Assembly: GCF_018688355.1 (NCBI RefSeq)
Contig: NZ_CP061317.1
Coordinates: 1,558,091 to 1,622,090, forward strand
DNA from: Polynucleobacter sp. AP-Elch-400A-B2
GTDB lineage: Bacteria; Pseudomonadota; Gammaproteobacteria; Burkholderiales; Burkholderiaceae
Length of the DNA: 64,000 nt
Direction: 5' to 3'
Shown: positions 8,121-17,455 of the stretch, one piece after another
Numbering within the stretch: position 1 is the first letter of the stretch
Layout of the letters: every line of letters starts with the position of its first letter
Notes under the pieces: generated by a model
What the model was told of the DNA's origin: nothing
Seen by the model: the letters and a program-made list of their open reading frames with translations, nothing else
The model's database searches: none
Position numbers and translations under genes: made by a program

Positions 8121-9371
8121 ATGACATTCACAATTGTTTTTCTAATCGCCTTCATCGCCAGCTTTGGTCTACGCCACTGGTTATCCCAACGCCAAATTCG
8201 GCACGTCGCTATTAATCGCGATATGGTGCCTGCTGAGTTTGCATCCCAGATCTCTTTGGCCGAGCATCAAAAGGCTGCAGACTATACGATCGCCAAACTA
8301 CGCCTGGGTATTTTAGAGAATGGTGTTAGTGCCATTATCTTGATCGGCTTCACACTCTTGGGTGGTTTACAGATTTTAAATCTATCGCTTCTACAGCTAT
8401 TGGGTGAGGGCATTGCTCAGCAAATGGCTCTGCTGATATCCATCGTCTTGATCTCCGGAATTCTGGATTTGCCTTTCTCTTGGTACAAACAGTTTTACCT
8501 AGAAGAGCGCTTTGGTTTTAATCGCATGAACGGCAAACTCTTTTTTAGCGATATGTTCAAGGGCTTGGGAGTTGGTGGCGCAATTGGCGTTCCCCTCCTC
8601 TGGGTCATCCTTAGTCTAATGGCTCAAGCAGGTGATTTTTGGTGGCTGTGGGCTTGGGGTGTAATCACTGCATTTAGTTTATTAATGCAGTGGATATTTC
8701 CGACCTTCATCGCACCGATCTTTAATAAGTTTCAAGCGCTAGAAGAAGGACCACTGAAAACCCAAATTGAAGCTTTATTAAGCCGCTGTGATTTTGCTAG
8801 CCAAGGTTTATTTGTGATGGATGGTAGTAAGCGTAGTGCGCACGGCAATGCATTTTTCGCAGGCATGGGTAAAGCAAAGCGTATTGTCTTTTTTGATACC
8901 TTGATTGAGAAGCTCAATCCCGGCGAAGTAGAGGCCGTCTTGGCTCATGAACTGGGTCACTACAAGTGCAACCATATCCGCAAGCGTTTACTAGTCTCAT
9001 TCGCCATGAGCTTTCTGACATTTGCACTCTTGGGATGGATTAGCACCCAGCCATGGTTCTATAGCGATCTGGGTGTGATGCCTAATCTAAATGGTTATAA
9101 CGGTGGTTTGGCTTTAGCGCTCTTCATGCTCATTGCGCCAGTATTTAGCTTCTTCCTGACACCGCTATCCAGCCTGGCATCACGTAAGCACGAATATGAA
9201 GCAGATGGTTTTGCTGCAGATAAATCTTCTGCGAGTGATTTGATCTCCGCTTTAGTCAAACTCTATCAAGACAACGCATCGACCTTAACGCCAGATCCGA
9301 TCTATACCGCTTTTTATAGCTCGCATCCACCCGCTCCATTGCGCATTGCTAATCTCAAGCGATTTAACTAG
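8121..9371 (+). CDS. M48 family zinc metalloprotease, Ste24/CAAX protease-like
   Basis: A 416-residue integral membrane zinc protease with an N-terminal M48 multispan domain and a C-terminal catalytic domain. The zinc motif HELGH is at residues 276-280, with the third ligand expected in EYEAD near residue 359. Several hydrophobic segments flank it, including the starts [16 protein letters not shown] and [16 protein letters not shown]. The family resembles eukaryotic Ste24 and probably acts on membrane or periplasm-exposed proteins; the bacterial substrate is unknown. Start at 8121 places the first membrane segment at the N-terminus; an upstream in-frame start at 8052 would lie inside the divergent orn coding sequence. 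rsgA follows after 22 bases. Confidence 0.9.
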   Translation: MTFTIVFLIAFIASFGLRHWLSQRQIRHVAINRDMVPAEFASQISLAEHQKAADYTIAKLRLGILENGVSAIILIGFTLLGGLQILNLSLLQLLGEGIAQQMALLISIVLISGILDLPFSWYKQFYLEERFGFNRMNGKLFFSDMFKGLGVGGAIGVPLLWVILSLMAQAGDFWWLWAWGVITAFSLLMQWIFPTFIAPIFNKFQALEEGPLKTQIEALLSRCDFASQGLFVMDGSKRSAHGNAFFAGMGKAKRIVFFDTLIEKLNPGEVEAVLAHELGHYKCNHIRKRLLVSFAMSFLTFALLGWISTQPWFYSDLGVMPNLNGYNGGLALALFMLIAPVFSFFLTPLSSLASRKHEYEADGFAADKSSASDLISALVKLYQDNASTLTPDPIYTAFYSSHPPAPLRIANLKRFN

Positions 9372-9393
9372 GTAATCTGGAATTGTTTAATTA

Positions 9394-10407
9394 ATGGAAC
9401 AATTTCATGCACTACTGACTGCCTCCTATGGAAGGCATTATTTAGCGCAGCGCTTAGTTAAAGACGAGCACGGAAATGAATCCCCTGCCGGTGAATTGAT
9501 TCAAGTCAGCACTCCGGCAAAGCAACATATTGGCGCCGTGGGTGACCGCATGTTGCTCGAGATGACTTCGATTGACCAAGCGCGGATTATTCGCATCGAG
9601 ACACGAGAAAATTTACTCTATCGATCCGATGCTTTTAAAAGCAAACTCATTGCTTCCAATGTTGATCAAATATTAGTCGTGCTAGCTACGCAACCAGCCT
9701 TCTCTCCCGATCTTTTAGGAAGAGCGGTTGTTGCTGCTGAGACCAATCAAATTGGCCTGCATATCTTGCTGAACAAGTGTGATCTTAAAGATAACTTGGA
9801 ACACGCTCGTAAGATCATTGCGCCTTACGCTCTTATGGGCTATCCCGTTACAGAAGTTTCCGCCAAGTTTGATGAGGCCTCCATCGAAGCATTGCGCCCT
9901 GCCATTTGCGGGAAAGTATCTGTGTTCGTCGGTCAATCTGGCATGGGAAAATCCAGCCTACTGAATGCCTGGGTTCCCAATGCAGCAGCGATTACCCAAG
10001 AATATTCAGTACGTCTAGATACCGGCAAACACACCACCACCGCTTGCCGCTACTTTGAGCTACCCGAAGCTTGGGGGCGTGATGCGAGTGGCAAACTAGG
10101 CGCTTTAATTGATTCTCCAGGCTTTCAGGAGTTTGGCTTGGCACACATGTCGGTGAGCGAGCTAGAGCATGCCTTTAGAGAGTTTCATGATCTGCTGGGG
10201 AAGTGTCGCTTTCATAACTGTGCGCACCAATCAGAGCCAGATTGTGCAATACGAGAAGCTGTCGACAAAAATGAAATAGCGCCAGAAAGACTAGCGCTAT
10301 TTAGGCAGTTACGTTCCGACTCAAAAACCGCCGATACGCAAATTCAGGGTATTAGCCAAGCCAAAGAGCGATGGTCAGCATTAGCAATAAAGCCATCCAA
10401 GCGATAA
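9394..10407 (+). CDS. rsgA: Ribosome small subunit-dependent GTPase A
   Basis: A circularly permuted GTPase that checks late 30S subunit maturation. The 337-residue protein has an N-terminal OB fold, then G4 (NKCDL, about residue 127), P-loop GQSGMGKSS at 180-188, G3 DSPG near 248, and a C-terminal zinc-binding cluster with Cys/His residues in CRFHNCAHQSEPDC. The order G4-G1-G3 is the permutation diagnostic of RsgA/YjeQ. The last 56 bases overlap the 3' end of the convergent CobD-like gene, so the two mRNAs would be complementary there. Confidence 0.95.
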   Translation: MEQFHALLTASYGRHYLAQRLVKDEHGNESPAGELIQVSTPAKQHIGAVGDRMLLEMTSIDQARIIRIETRENLLYRSDAFKSKLIASNVDQILVVLATQPAFSPDLLGRAVVAAETNQIGLHILLNKCDLKDNLEHARKIIAPYALMGYPVTEVSAKFDEASIEALRPAICGKVSVFVGQSGMGKSSLLNAWVPNAAAITQEYSVRLDTGKHTTTACRYFELPEAWGRDASGKLGALIDSPGFQEFGLAHMSVSELEHAFREFHDLLGKCRFHNCAHQSEPDCAIREAVDKNEIAPERLALFRQLRSDSKTADTQIQGISQAKERWSALAIKPSKR

Positions 10408-11311
10408 CTAAACGCCACACCAAGCCAACGGCAGAGCGCATGGTGCGCTCATTTGGCTCCTGACCCACTTCGTAAAAAACAGGTTCACCAGCTTCAGCCA
10501 TACGTAAAGCTTCATCACTATCTGGCTCACTCATGGGCTCACCCAAGCGAACACCTAAGGCGCCACTTCCAGATGCCAAGATTACTGCTGATAGAGAGTC
10601 AGACCATTTACTGGTCAGGTGACGCCATGCGTAGACAGCACCTTCGAAGTTACCCACAATCGCAAAGCCCATTGCAGTGATGCGTGCAGGCACCCAATCT
10701 AATACGTAGAAAAAGTGGCGTGCTGCTTCACTCAAATTAAAGTCGCCTTTTTCTGACCAACGCTGAGCAGCAGTGTCAGCTAAGCGATACAACACTACGC
10801 CTGCAGGGCCCATGGGCATTAAGAACCAGAACAACACACCAAATACATGGTGGTGTGAGCCAATAATGGCACGCTCAAGTGCAAGTGAAATTACTTCAGT
10901 CTCGGTGAGCTCAGAAGCATCTAATTCAGGGCCATACCACTGCGCCAGTGCTAAGCGAGCTGCTGGCAAATCATGGTTTGCAATCGCTTCGTGAACCAAC
11001 GTGAAGGAGTGGCTAAATTGGCGAAAGCCAAAAAATAGATAGGCAATTAATACGTTCCAGAGGAATCCCAGAATTGGGAAGGTCACCATGAAAACAACAT
11101 ACAGCACGAAGACCAAGAATGTTGGCAGAATGAACGCCACCAAGCAGGCCATGCGCGCACCTACAGGACTTGCACCTTGCTCAGTCTTGCCACCGAATTC
11201 ACCAGCGACCCAATCAAGCCAGCGAGCGCTCATACGCGTGATCCAATGGCTCGAGGTTACTGGGCGATATTGCTCAGCAATGAGGGCGAAGAGAATAGAA
11301 AAGAAAGTCAT
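10352..11311 (-). CDS. CobD/CbiB-family membrane protein
   Basis: A 319-residue polytopic membrane protein with hydrophobic segments near residues 55-75, 78-100, 160-185 and 297-317. The RLADTAAQRW and VLDWVPARITAMGFAI segments match the CobD/CbiB family, whose founding member attaches aminopropanol to cobyric acid. No other cobalamin genes are present here. Burkholderiales carry this lone form beside a CoA-type Nudix gene, so a role other than cobamide synthesis is possible. Its ATG overlaps the Nudix stop by 4 bases (ATGA), indicating translational coupling, and its 3' end overlaps rsgA by 56 bp. Confidence 0.8.
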   Translation of the reverse strand: MTFFSILFALIAEQYRPVTSSHWITRMSARWLDWVAGEFGGKTEQGASPVGARMACLVAFILPTFLVFVLYVVFMVTFPILGFLWNVLIAYLFFGFRQFSHSFTLVHEAIANHDLPAARLALAQWYGPELDASELTETEVISLALERAIIGSHHHVFGVLFWFLMPMGPAGVVLYRLADTAAQRWSEKGDFNLSEAARHFFYVLDWVPARITAMGFAIVGNFEGAVYAWRHLTSKWSDSLSAVILASGSGALGVRLGEPMSEPDSDEALRMAEAGEPVFYEVGQEPNERTMRSAVGLVWRLVIAWMALLLMLTIALWLG

Positions 11312-12045
11312 ACTTTTAATAAATGGTAAAGGTTACGTAACATTCCAGCAGTAGCACCCCAGATAAAACGATTCTCATAGGGCATTGAATAAAACCGACG
11401 ACTACCCTGATCACTCTCCCAGACCCGCACTTGATGATTTGCAGGATCCATTAAAAAATGTAAAGGCACTTCAAAAACATCCGCCACTTCAAATGCATCT
11501 AATGCATATTCTGCCTGAGGTTTTACCAAGCCCACAACTGGCGTCACACTATAGCCCGAAACCGTTAAATATTGAGGTAAATGGCCAATGATCTCGACCC
11601 CCTGTGGGTCCAAACCGATTTCCTCTTCACTTTCCCGTAAGGCAGTGTGATTAGGGTCTGAATCACTCGGATCCATCCGCCCACCTGGAAAGCTAATTTG
11701 ACCAGCATGGTCGTGTAAATGATCTGTTCTTTGGGTCAGCAACACAGATAGCCCATCCCTCTTTAGAAGCAAAGGGATTAACACTGCTGCCCGGGTCACT
11801 TTTCCGGCGGCCTGACGCTTGGAAATAATATCTGCAGCGATCACATGTCGATTCTCATCAGTAATCTCTGGCTGCCAAACAGGCGGATTCTGAAAGCGAT
11901 GCTTTAGCTTGAATGGGTCTAAATAATGCGCAATTACTTTGGGCTGATCCGTACAAACCTCATGAATTGGAATTGCCTGCGCATCAAAATTCAATGGCGT
12001 AGCAATACTCAATACTGGCTCCTGGGGTTTGAAATTCTTTGGCAT
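11308..12045 (-). CDS. Nudix hydrolase, CoA pyrophosphatase-like
   Basis: A 245-residue Nudix protein. The Nudix box runs from FPGGRMDPSD to RESEEEIGL (about residues 126-151), with the UPF0035/CoA-ase pattern just upstream (LLTQRTDHLHDHAGQISFPG). The E. coli relative NudL and yeast Pcd1 cleave CoA or oxidised CoA to phosphopantetheine and 3',5'-ADP. An N-terminal extension of about 75 residues is longer than in NudL (about 190 residues). It lies first in a two-gene operon with the CobD-like gene (4-base overlap). No Shine-Dalgarno is visible; TAAAAT at 12059-12054 ends 9 bases before the ATG, so a leader of 0-2 bases is possible. Confidence 0.85.
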   Translation of the reverse strand: MPKNFKPQEPVLSIATPLNFDAQAIPIHEVCTDQPKVIAHYLDPFKLKHRFQNPPVWQPEITDENRHVIAADIISKRQAAGKVTRAAVLIPLLLKRDGLSVLLTQRTDHLHDHAGQISFPGGRMDPSDSDPNHTALRESEEEIGLDPQGVEIIGHLPQYLTVSGYSVTPVVGLVKPQAEYALDAFEVADVFEVPLHFLMDPANHQVRVWESDQGSRRFYSMPYENRFIWGATAGMLRNLYHLLKV

Positions 12046-12053
12046 GTGTTTTT

Positions 12054-12059
12054 ATTTTA
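12054..12059 (-). promoter_or_regulatory. Possible -10 for the Nudix gene
   Basis: TAAAAT on the minus strand at -14 to -9 of the Nudix ATG would place +1 about two bases before the start codon. It lies just downstream of the rplS terminator, consistent with an independent transcription unit. Confidence 0.4.
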
Positions 12060-12066
12060 GGACAAT

Positions 12067-12096
12067 AAAAAAGGCAGCCTAGGCCGCCTTCTTTTT
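12067..12096 (-). terminator. Intrinsic terminator of the rpsP-rimM-trmD-rplS operon
   Basis: On the minus strand the nearly perfect palindrome (AAGGCGGCCT/AGGCTGCCTT, one mismatch, positions 12071-12090) is followed by a T-run (complement of the A-tract ending at 12072). It lies 16-45 bases after the rplS stop. Confidence 0.8.
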
Positions 12097-12111
12097 GGAT
12101 TAAAGCAAACC

Positions 12112-12510
12112 TTATTCCGCTGCTGTCTCAGCAACTGCCTTGACTTTGCGAGCAGGAAGTTTTTCTTTAATACGTGCAGACTTACCTGAACGATCACGCA
12201 AGTAGTACAACTTCGCGCGACGTACATCACCGCGACGCTTCACTTCAATGCTAGCGATCAATGGTGAGTAAGTTTGGAATGTACGCTCTACACCTTCGCC
12301 AGATGAAATCTTGCGAACGATAAAGCTGGAGTTCAGTCCGCGATTGCGCTTAGCAATCACAACGCCTTCAAAGGCCTGGGTACGCTTACGTGTACCTTCA
12401 ACTACGTTTACGCCAACAACGACTGTGTCGCCAGGAGCGAAAGCAGGAAGTACTTTGTTAACACTTAAGCGAGCAATTTCTTCTTGCTCAATTTTTTCGA
12501 TCAAATTCAT
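12112..12510 (-). CDS. rplS: 50S ribosomal protein L19
   Basis: Structural protein of the 50S subunit at the 30S-50S interface. The N-terminus [14 protein letters not shown] and central segments [23 protein letters not shown] and [15 protein letters not shown] are typical of bL19. At 132 residues it has a C-terminal Ala/Glu/Lys extension of about 15 residues beyond the E. coli protein (115). It is last in the conserved rpsP-rimM-trmD-rplS operon, with a terminator just downstream. Confidence 0.97.
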   Translation of the reverse strand: MNLIEKIEQEEIARLSVNKVLPAFAPGDTVVVGVNVVEGTRKRTQAFEGVVIAKRNRGLNSSFIVRKISSGEGVERTFQTYSPLIASIEVKRRGDVRRAKLYYLRDRSGKSARIKEKLPARKVKAVAETAAE

Positions 12511-12636
12511 TATTAATCCTTAAACATCTTGTCAGCGTTTAATCCCGAGACTTTCATCAACGGACCAGACAGAGGATGCAGTTAAAACCATTTCGCTAAA
12601 TCAAAACACAAACACTTTATTCAAAACCGTAATTAC

Positions 12637-13395
12637 TTACAGCGTTCGAAGAAATTGCTCATCTTCTTTACTTAGCAACCCATTAGCTCTTGCCGATTTA
12701 ATTAAATCAGGTCTAAGCCTTAGCGTCAGCTCCAAAGACTTCTGCCGACGCCAGTCCGCTATTTTAGCGTGATGTCCGCCTAAAAGCACGTCCGGAACGG
12801 ATAAATTTTCATATATTTCAGGGCGTGTGTAATGCGGATGGTCCAAAAGGCCATTTATAAAGCTGTCCTGGACGGCAGACTCCCCATCACCCAAGGCACC
12901 AGGAATGAGGCGAATGACGGCATCCATCATGGTCATAGCAGGTAATTCCCCGCCAGAAACCACAAAATCACCCATTGAAAGCTGTAAATCGACATTTCGA
13001 TCAATGAAGCGCTGATCAACAGCCTCATATCGACCGCAAATAAAGGTGAAATTGCCATGGTTCAGAATGTCTGTCGCTATCTTTTGAGAAAAGACCTCTC
13101 CTTGGGGGGCAAGGAGACAGATTGGGCCAGAAATGACATTTTCAGACTGGTGCGCCGCTTTAACAGCAGATATCGTATCTTCCAGCGGCATTGCCATCAT
13201 GACCATGCCCGGACCACCACCATATGCCCGATCATCCACTGTCTTGCGAGGGTCAGGGCAATAATCTCGAGGATTCCAGAGGCTGATATTGGCAAGGCCT
13301 TGTTCGCAAGCGCGTCCAGTGATGCCCCACTGCGTTAAAGCGGAGAACATTTCAGGGAATAAGGTGACTACATCAAAGCGCATATGGGAGATCAA
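12637..13395 (-). CDS. trmD: tRNA (guanine37-N1)-methyltransferase
   Basis: Methylates G37 of tRNAs that read CNN, CGG and related codons, preventing +1 frameshifting. The 252-residue SPOUT enzyme has the N-terminal FDVVTLFPEMF, the trefoil-knot SAM site ICGRYEAVDQRFID with SMGDFVVSGGELPAM, and the C-terminal domain with RRQKSLELTLRLRPDL. It lies between rimM and rplS in the standard order; rimM ends 12 bases upstream. A gap of 126 bases separates it from rplS. Confidence 0.97.
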   Translation of the reverse strand: MISHMRFDVVTLFPEMFSALTQWGITGRACEQGLANISLWNPRDYCPDPRKTVDDRAYGGGPGMVMMAMPLEDTISAVKAAHQSENVISGPICLLAPQGEVFSQKIATDILNHGNFTFICGRYEAVDQRFIDRNVDLQLSMGDFVVSGGELPAMTMMDAVIRLIPGALGDGESAVQDSFINGLLDHPHYTRPEIYENLSVPDVLLGGHHAKIADWRRQKSLELTLRLRPDLIKSARANGLLSKEDEQFLRTL

Positions 13396-13407
13396 TGACT
13401 TTTCAGA

Positions 13408-13971
13408 TTACCAGTCGGATTGCCAGTCTAGGGTAATCAACCTATTGGGCAAGTCAACATTTTGCACTGCTTCTTTTACAAAAGGCACTAACTGTTTTAC
13501 CGTTTTAGTTTTCGCATCGCCAAGAGCAATGATTCCATGAGCGCCGTTATCGTTGACATCAAGCACCTCACCCAGACTCTCGCCCTGCAGATTGATTGCT
13601 TTACAGCCGATCAGATCAACCCAGTAATAACTATCGCTATCTGTCTTGGGAAATACCTCACGCGTAACTAAGATGCGAGCACCTTTTAAGGCCTCCGCCT
13701 GATCGCGGTCAGAAATACCATCCAAAGTAATCACTACCGTACCGCTATGCATTTTGGATTGCTTCACCTGATACAAAGTCAACGAAGCCTGCTCGTGAGA
13801 TGTAGTAACACCCGCACTCCGACGAGGAATGAGAGATAACCACAATTCTTTGCTAGATAAGAGGGCTACTGGATCGGAAGAATGAGGGCGAACCTTAATC
13901 TGACCCTGTAAGCCTTGAGCGTCTTGGACTGCACCGAGCTCAATCAAATCATTTAGGGAAGGTGTATTCAT
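13408..13971 (-). CDS. rimM: Ribosome maturation factor RimM
   Basis: Assists 30S head assembly around S19 and 16S rRNA processing. The 187-residue protein has an N-terminal RimM barrel (LGAVQDAQGLQGQIKVRP, then GISDRDQAEALKGARILV) and a C-terminal PRC barrel with SYYWVDLIGC, VNDNGAHGIIALG and LVPFVKEAVQNVDLPNRLITLDW. An insertion around residues 46-62 (RRSAGVTTSHEQASL) is not typical of shorter homologues. Second gene of the rpsP operon. Confidence 0.95.
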   Translation of the reverse strand: MNTPSLNDLIELGAVQDAQGLQGQIKVRPHSSDPVALLSSKELWLSLIPRRSAGVTTSHEQASLTLYQVKQSKMHSGTVVITLDGISDRDQAEALKGARILVTREVFPKTDSDSYYWVDLIGCKAINLQGESLGEVLDVNDNGAHGIIALGDAKTKTVKQLVPFVKEAVQNVDLPNRLITLDWQSDW

Positions 13972-14064
13972 ATTGAAGCCACCTCAAATCCCCAAATAAC
14001 ACTACCAGTAAATTCTGCTACCAAAGACTTTATCGCGAAGAGAGAGTCTTTAGAATTGAAGTCT

Positions 14065-14310
14065 TTAAACCGCAGGATTGTTTTTGATCAAACGAACTAC
14101 AGTTGGAGAGATCTGCGCGCCAACACCAGTCCAATAGGTCAAACGATCTTGGGCAATGCGCATTGCTTGCTCTGTCGCTGCTGCCTGTGGATTGAAGTAA
14201 CCAATACGCTCGATAAAGTTCGAGTCGCGACGATTGCGCTTGTCTGTAGCTACGATGCTATAAAAAGGGCGCTTCTTTGAACCGCCGCGTGCCAGTCGAA
14301 TGACGACCAT
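14065..14310 (-). CDS. rpsP: 30S ribosomal protein S16
   Basis: First gene of the rpsP-rimM-trmD-rplS operon. The 81-residue protein matches bS16 throughout ([20 protein letters not shown], then [14 protein letters not shown]). AAGGAAT just before the ATG is a good Shine-Dalgarno. The 252-base region up to the divergent META-domain gene is AT-rich and must hold the operon promoter, but I could not assign clear -35/-10 hexamers. Confidence 0.97.
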
Positions 14311-14562
14311 ACTTATTCCTTAAAATCTAAAATGAAAACAGGTTGAGTACAACCCAATGAAATTACTACAAAATCTTGGGCTCCAGCTAAAGCGCAAATT
14401 AACAAAACAAATGCACGGTATAGCGGAAAACCTCATATTCTAGACGAAAACCCCTACTTGATCCACCTATTTAAACGAACATCTCTTTAGCTTCAACAGT
14501 AGAATGGTATCCAGTAAATCATAAAATTATGATTAAAAACAATAGCTTACAGAAATATTACC

Positions 14563-15087
14563 ATGAAAATAGCCACTTTTAGACCATCCAAAGGCCCCTT
14601 AAAGCGCTTTTTTCTCACGCTTTCTTGTCTCGGCCTAGGTCTTTTGACGGCCTGCGCCAATGTCATTCCACCCTGCAATGCCAAAACCAGCCCTCCAAGC
14701 AGTGAGTTTCGAAATACTAAATGGGAGCTGGTTCGCTGGAATCTTGCACCTAACAGCAAAGGTGAAGTGCGTACCCGACAAATTCCCCAGGGTGACAACA
14801 GCAACCCCATCCAAATCATCTTTGATGCCAACGGTGAGCGGATTAGCGGGTCTACTGGCTGCAATCGCTTTACTGCACGTATTAGTGAAGATGCCAGAGG
14901 CTTTACGCTAGACCAAATCGCGAGCACAAAGATGGCTTGCACTCCCCAACGCATGGAATTAGAAAATGATTTTCTCTACGAATTAAATGATTACCGCTCG
15001 ATTATTCGCAATGGTGATCAACTGCTAATCATAGGTGCAGATCGCGAAGTCCTCAGTTTTATGCAAAAAAGCAATTCATCAAAATAA
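14563..15087 (+). CDS. META-domain lipoprotein (HslJ-like)
   Basis: A 174-residue exported protein. The N-terminus is basic, followed by a hydrophobic stretch and a lipobox LLTAC (Cys near residue 31), so it is probably a lipoprotein. The mature part has the META fold motifs: NTKWELVRW, ISGSTGCNRFTARI and STKMACTPQRMELENDFL, as in E. coli HslJ, which is linked to heat shock and novobiocin resistance. No function beyond envelope stress association can be claimed. A small membrane protein gene follows 26 bases later on the same strand. Confidence 0.8.
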   Translation: MKIATFRPSKGPLKRFFLTLSCLGLGLLTACANVIPPCNAKTSPPSSEFRNTKWELVRWNLAPNSKGEVRTRQIPQGDNSNPIQIIFDANGERISGSTGCNRFTARISEDARGFTLDQIASTKMACTPQRMELENDFLYELNDYRSIIRNGDQLLIIGADREVLSFMQKSNSSK

Positions 15088-15113
15088 AAAATGGTTCACT
15101 ACTGAAAGTCTGA

Positions 15114-15560
15114 ATGAAAAAATACAAACTCCTATTCTGCTCACTTGGATTATTTTTTCCTGGAACTGGCTTGAACTGTTTTTATTTGCAAGGATTGAAA
15201 TCCTTCTGGGGTTGGGCACAACTACTTTCTTTTATCGGCGGAATTGCTGGATGGCTCATTCTGAAAGAGGCGCACTTTCAATCTGCACCAGGTTGGGCGC
15301 TTATCATCTTCGGCTTTATCACCCTTGAAGCCAGTTGGTTGACCACTATCACTTATGGCTTGCGCGCTGATGAAAAGTGGGATGCCCAATTTAATCCAGG
15401 TCTAGAGCCTAGTAGAGCAACTCAGTCTGGTTGGCCGGTTGTGCTGACCGTGATTTTTTCTTTGGTCTTGGGTGCCGGTGTGATGATGACCTTCTTAGCA
15501 ATTGCATTTGAACAATTCTTCATCTCCCAACTTCAAGAAGCAAGAAAGCTATCTCAGTAA
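15114..15560 (+). CDS. Small polytopic membrane protein, TM2-like N-terminus
   Basis: A 148-residue hypothetical protein with about four hydrophobic segments (near residues 5-22, 34-50, 60-80 and 108-135). The N-terminal FFPGTGLNCFYLQGLKSFWGWAQLL resembles the GAHRFYLG...GxxQLL pattern of TM2 domains, although the His and Arg are replaced. The middle loop (about 80-105) is hydrophilic. Function unknown. It likely shares a transcript with the META lipoprotein upstream. Start ATG 15114 has no clear Shine-Dalgarno. Confidence 0.6.
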   Translation: MKKYKLLFCSLGLFFPGTGLNCFYLQGLKSFWGWAQLLSFIGGIAGWLILKEAHFQSAPGWALIIFGFITLEASWLTTITYGLRADEKWDAQFNPGLEPSRATQSGWPVVLTVIFSLVLGAGVMMTFLAIAFEQFFISQLQEARKLSQ

Positions 15561-15615
15561 TGCGGATAGCTTTTTGATCAACAACTGTTGATAGTCGGCG
15601 AAAGTTATTTAAATC

Positions 15616-17403
15616 TTAAAACTGCTCCGCTGTCAGCGCATTAGTAGATTGGCCACTCTCTAATATCGAAGTTGCAAGAGCTTGAGATTGTGGCAATAGA
15701 TTTTCTGCAAAGAAGCGTGCAGTTGCAATCTTGGCGCCATAGAAATTCGGATCTCCTGCACGCAACTCTTGTGCGGCTAGTAAAGCACGTGCCATTTGCC
15801 ACGCTCCTAACACCAAGCCACATAAACGCAAATAAGCAAAACTACCCGCATACACTGCTTTGATATCTGTTTTTGCATTAGCCACAATGTAAGCTACTGA
15901 AACTTCGAACGCTTCACGCGCGGAGGTGAGCTGCTTCAATACCGCTTTTGCATCTGCAGTGCCACTACTTGCTAAATCTTTTTCAGTTTGCTGGATTCTT
16001 TCCGAGAACAGTTTCGCAGTTACTCCACCATCACGCACTGTCTTTCTGCCAATCAAATCATTTGCCTGAATCGCTGTGGTGCCTTCATAAATGGTCAGGA
16101 TACGAGCATCACGATAGTGTTGTGCTGCGCCCGTCTCTTCGATAAAGCCCATACCACCGTGCACCTGAACACCCAAGCTTGCAACCTCAATCGACATCTC
16201 AGTTGAGAAACCTTTCACAATCGGCACCAGAAATTCATATACCGCTTGATTCTCCTTGCGAGCGACCTCATCAGGCGAGGCATGCTGTGCATCATAAGCA
16301 GCTGCCGCGTAATACGCTAAGGCTCTAGATGCCTCAATGTAGCCACGCATGGTCATCAACATCCGCTTCACGTCTGGCTGATGAATGATGGCTACGGGAC
16401 CTGGAGAGCCCTCTAGATCACGACTCTGAACACGGTCTTTGGCATACTGCACCGCTTTTTGATAGGCGCGCTCTGCAACGGCAATACCCTGCATACCCAC
16501 TGCAAAGCGGGCCGCGTTCATCATGACGAACATATATTCCAGGCCACGATTTTCTTCACCAACTAAGTAGCCAGTTGCGCCACCATGATCGCCAAACTGC
16601 AAGACTGCAGTTGGGCTGGCCTTAATACCCAGCTTGTGCTCAATCGAGACACAGTGCACATCATTACGCTCACCAAGTGAGCCGTCTGTATTTACCAAGA
16701 GCTTGGGCACCACAAATAAAGAAATACCCTTCACGCCCTCTGGTGCATCTGGTGTTCTGGCTAGTACGAGATGGACAATATTTTTTGCCATGTCGTGCTC
16801 ACCATAGGTGATGTAGATCTTGGTAGCAAAGACTTTGTATGTGCCATCAGATTCAGGGACGGCGCGCGAACGGACCATCGATAGATCGGAACCAGCTTGA
16901 GGTTCAGTGAGGCACATGGATCCAGTCCATTCTCCCGAGATCATCTTAGGGATATAGCGCTCTTGTAGCTCGGGGCTTGCTGCAGTTAACAAGGCTTCAA
17001 TCGCACCATCGGTCAGCATGGGGCATAAAGCAAATGAAAGACTTGCAGTGTGCAGCATCTCAAAGCACGCCGTGGCAATCAGTTTTGGCAAACCTTGACC
17101 ACCAAACTCTGCAGGGTGCACGACACCTTGCCAACCTGCTGCAGCAAATTGCTCAAAGGCTGCTTTAAAGCCAGGAGAAGTGGTGACGACACCATCCTTC
17201 AATGAGCTAGGATGTTGATCACTAGGCCAATTGAGAGGCGCTACAACATCTTGATTAAATTTGGCAGATTCTTCCAAAATCGCCGGGGCTAAATCTACAT
17301 CAGCGCCAGCCTCAGCATAAGAGGGATAGGAAACAACTTCAGATAGCCCTGCTAGTTCGTTCATCACGAACAGCATGTCTTTTACTGGAGCTACATACGG
17401 CAT
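15616..17403 (-). CDS. Acyl-CoA dehydrogenase, DmdC-like
   Basis: A 595-residue flavoprotein of the large acyl-CoA dehydrogenase class that includes 3-methylmercaptopropionyl-CoA dehydrogenase DmdC. Features in order: an N-terminal extension, CLTEPQAGSDLSMVR (FAD-contacting, about residues 158-172), VHGGMGFIEETGAAQHYRD, the catalytic glutamate in ILTIYEGTTAIQ (about residue 437), and an extra C-terminal helical domain. Electrons would pass to the ETF encoded by the next genes. AGGAA before the ATG supports the start. It probably forms one expression group with etfBA and the acyl-CoA ligase; substrate is unproven, and generic short- or medium-chain acyl-CoA is an alternative. Confidence 0.87.
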   Translation of the reverse strand: MPYVAPVKDMLFVMNELAGLSEVVSYPSYAEAGADVDLAPAILEESAKFNQDVVAPLNWPSDQHPSSLKDGVVTTSPGFKAAFEQFAAAGWQGVVHPAEFGGQGLPKLIATACFEMLHTASLSFALCPMLTDGAIEALLTAASPELQERYIPKMISGEWTGSMCLTEPQAGSDLSMVRSRAVPESDGTYKVFATKIYITYGEHDMAKNIVHLVLARTPDAPEGVKGISLFVVPKLLVNTDGSLGERNDVHCVSIEHKLGIKASPTAVLQFGDHGGATGYLVGEENRGLEYMFVMMNAARFAVGMQGIAVAERAYQKAVQYAKDRVQSRDLEGSPGPVAIIHQPDVKRMLMTMRGYIEASRALAYYAAAAYDAQHASPDEVARKENQAVYEFLVPIVKGFSTEMSIEVASLGVQVHGGMGFIEETGAAQHYRDARILTIYEGTTAIQANDLIGRKTVRDGGVTAKLFSERIQQTEKDLASSGTADAKAVLKQLTSAREAFEVSVAYIVANAKTDIKAVYAGSFAYLRLCGLVLGAWQMARALLAAQELRAGDPNFYGAKIATARFFAENLLPQSQALATSILESGQSTNALTAEQF

Positions 17404-17455
17404 AGGTATTCCTATAGATCAGAAGTGGGGATAGTTACAGAGATCTCTTAAAGCC

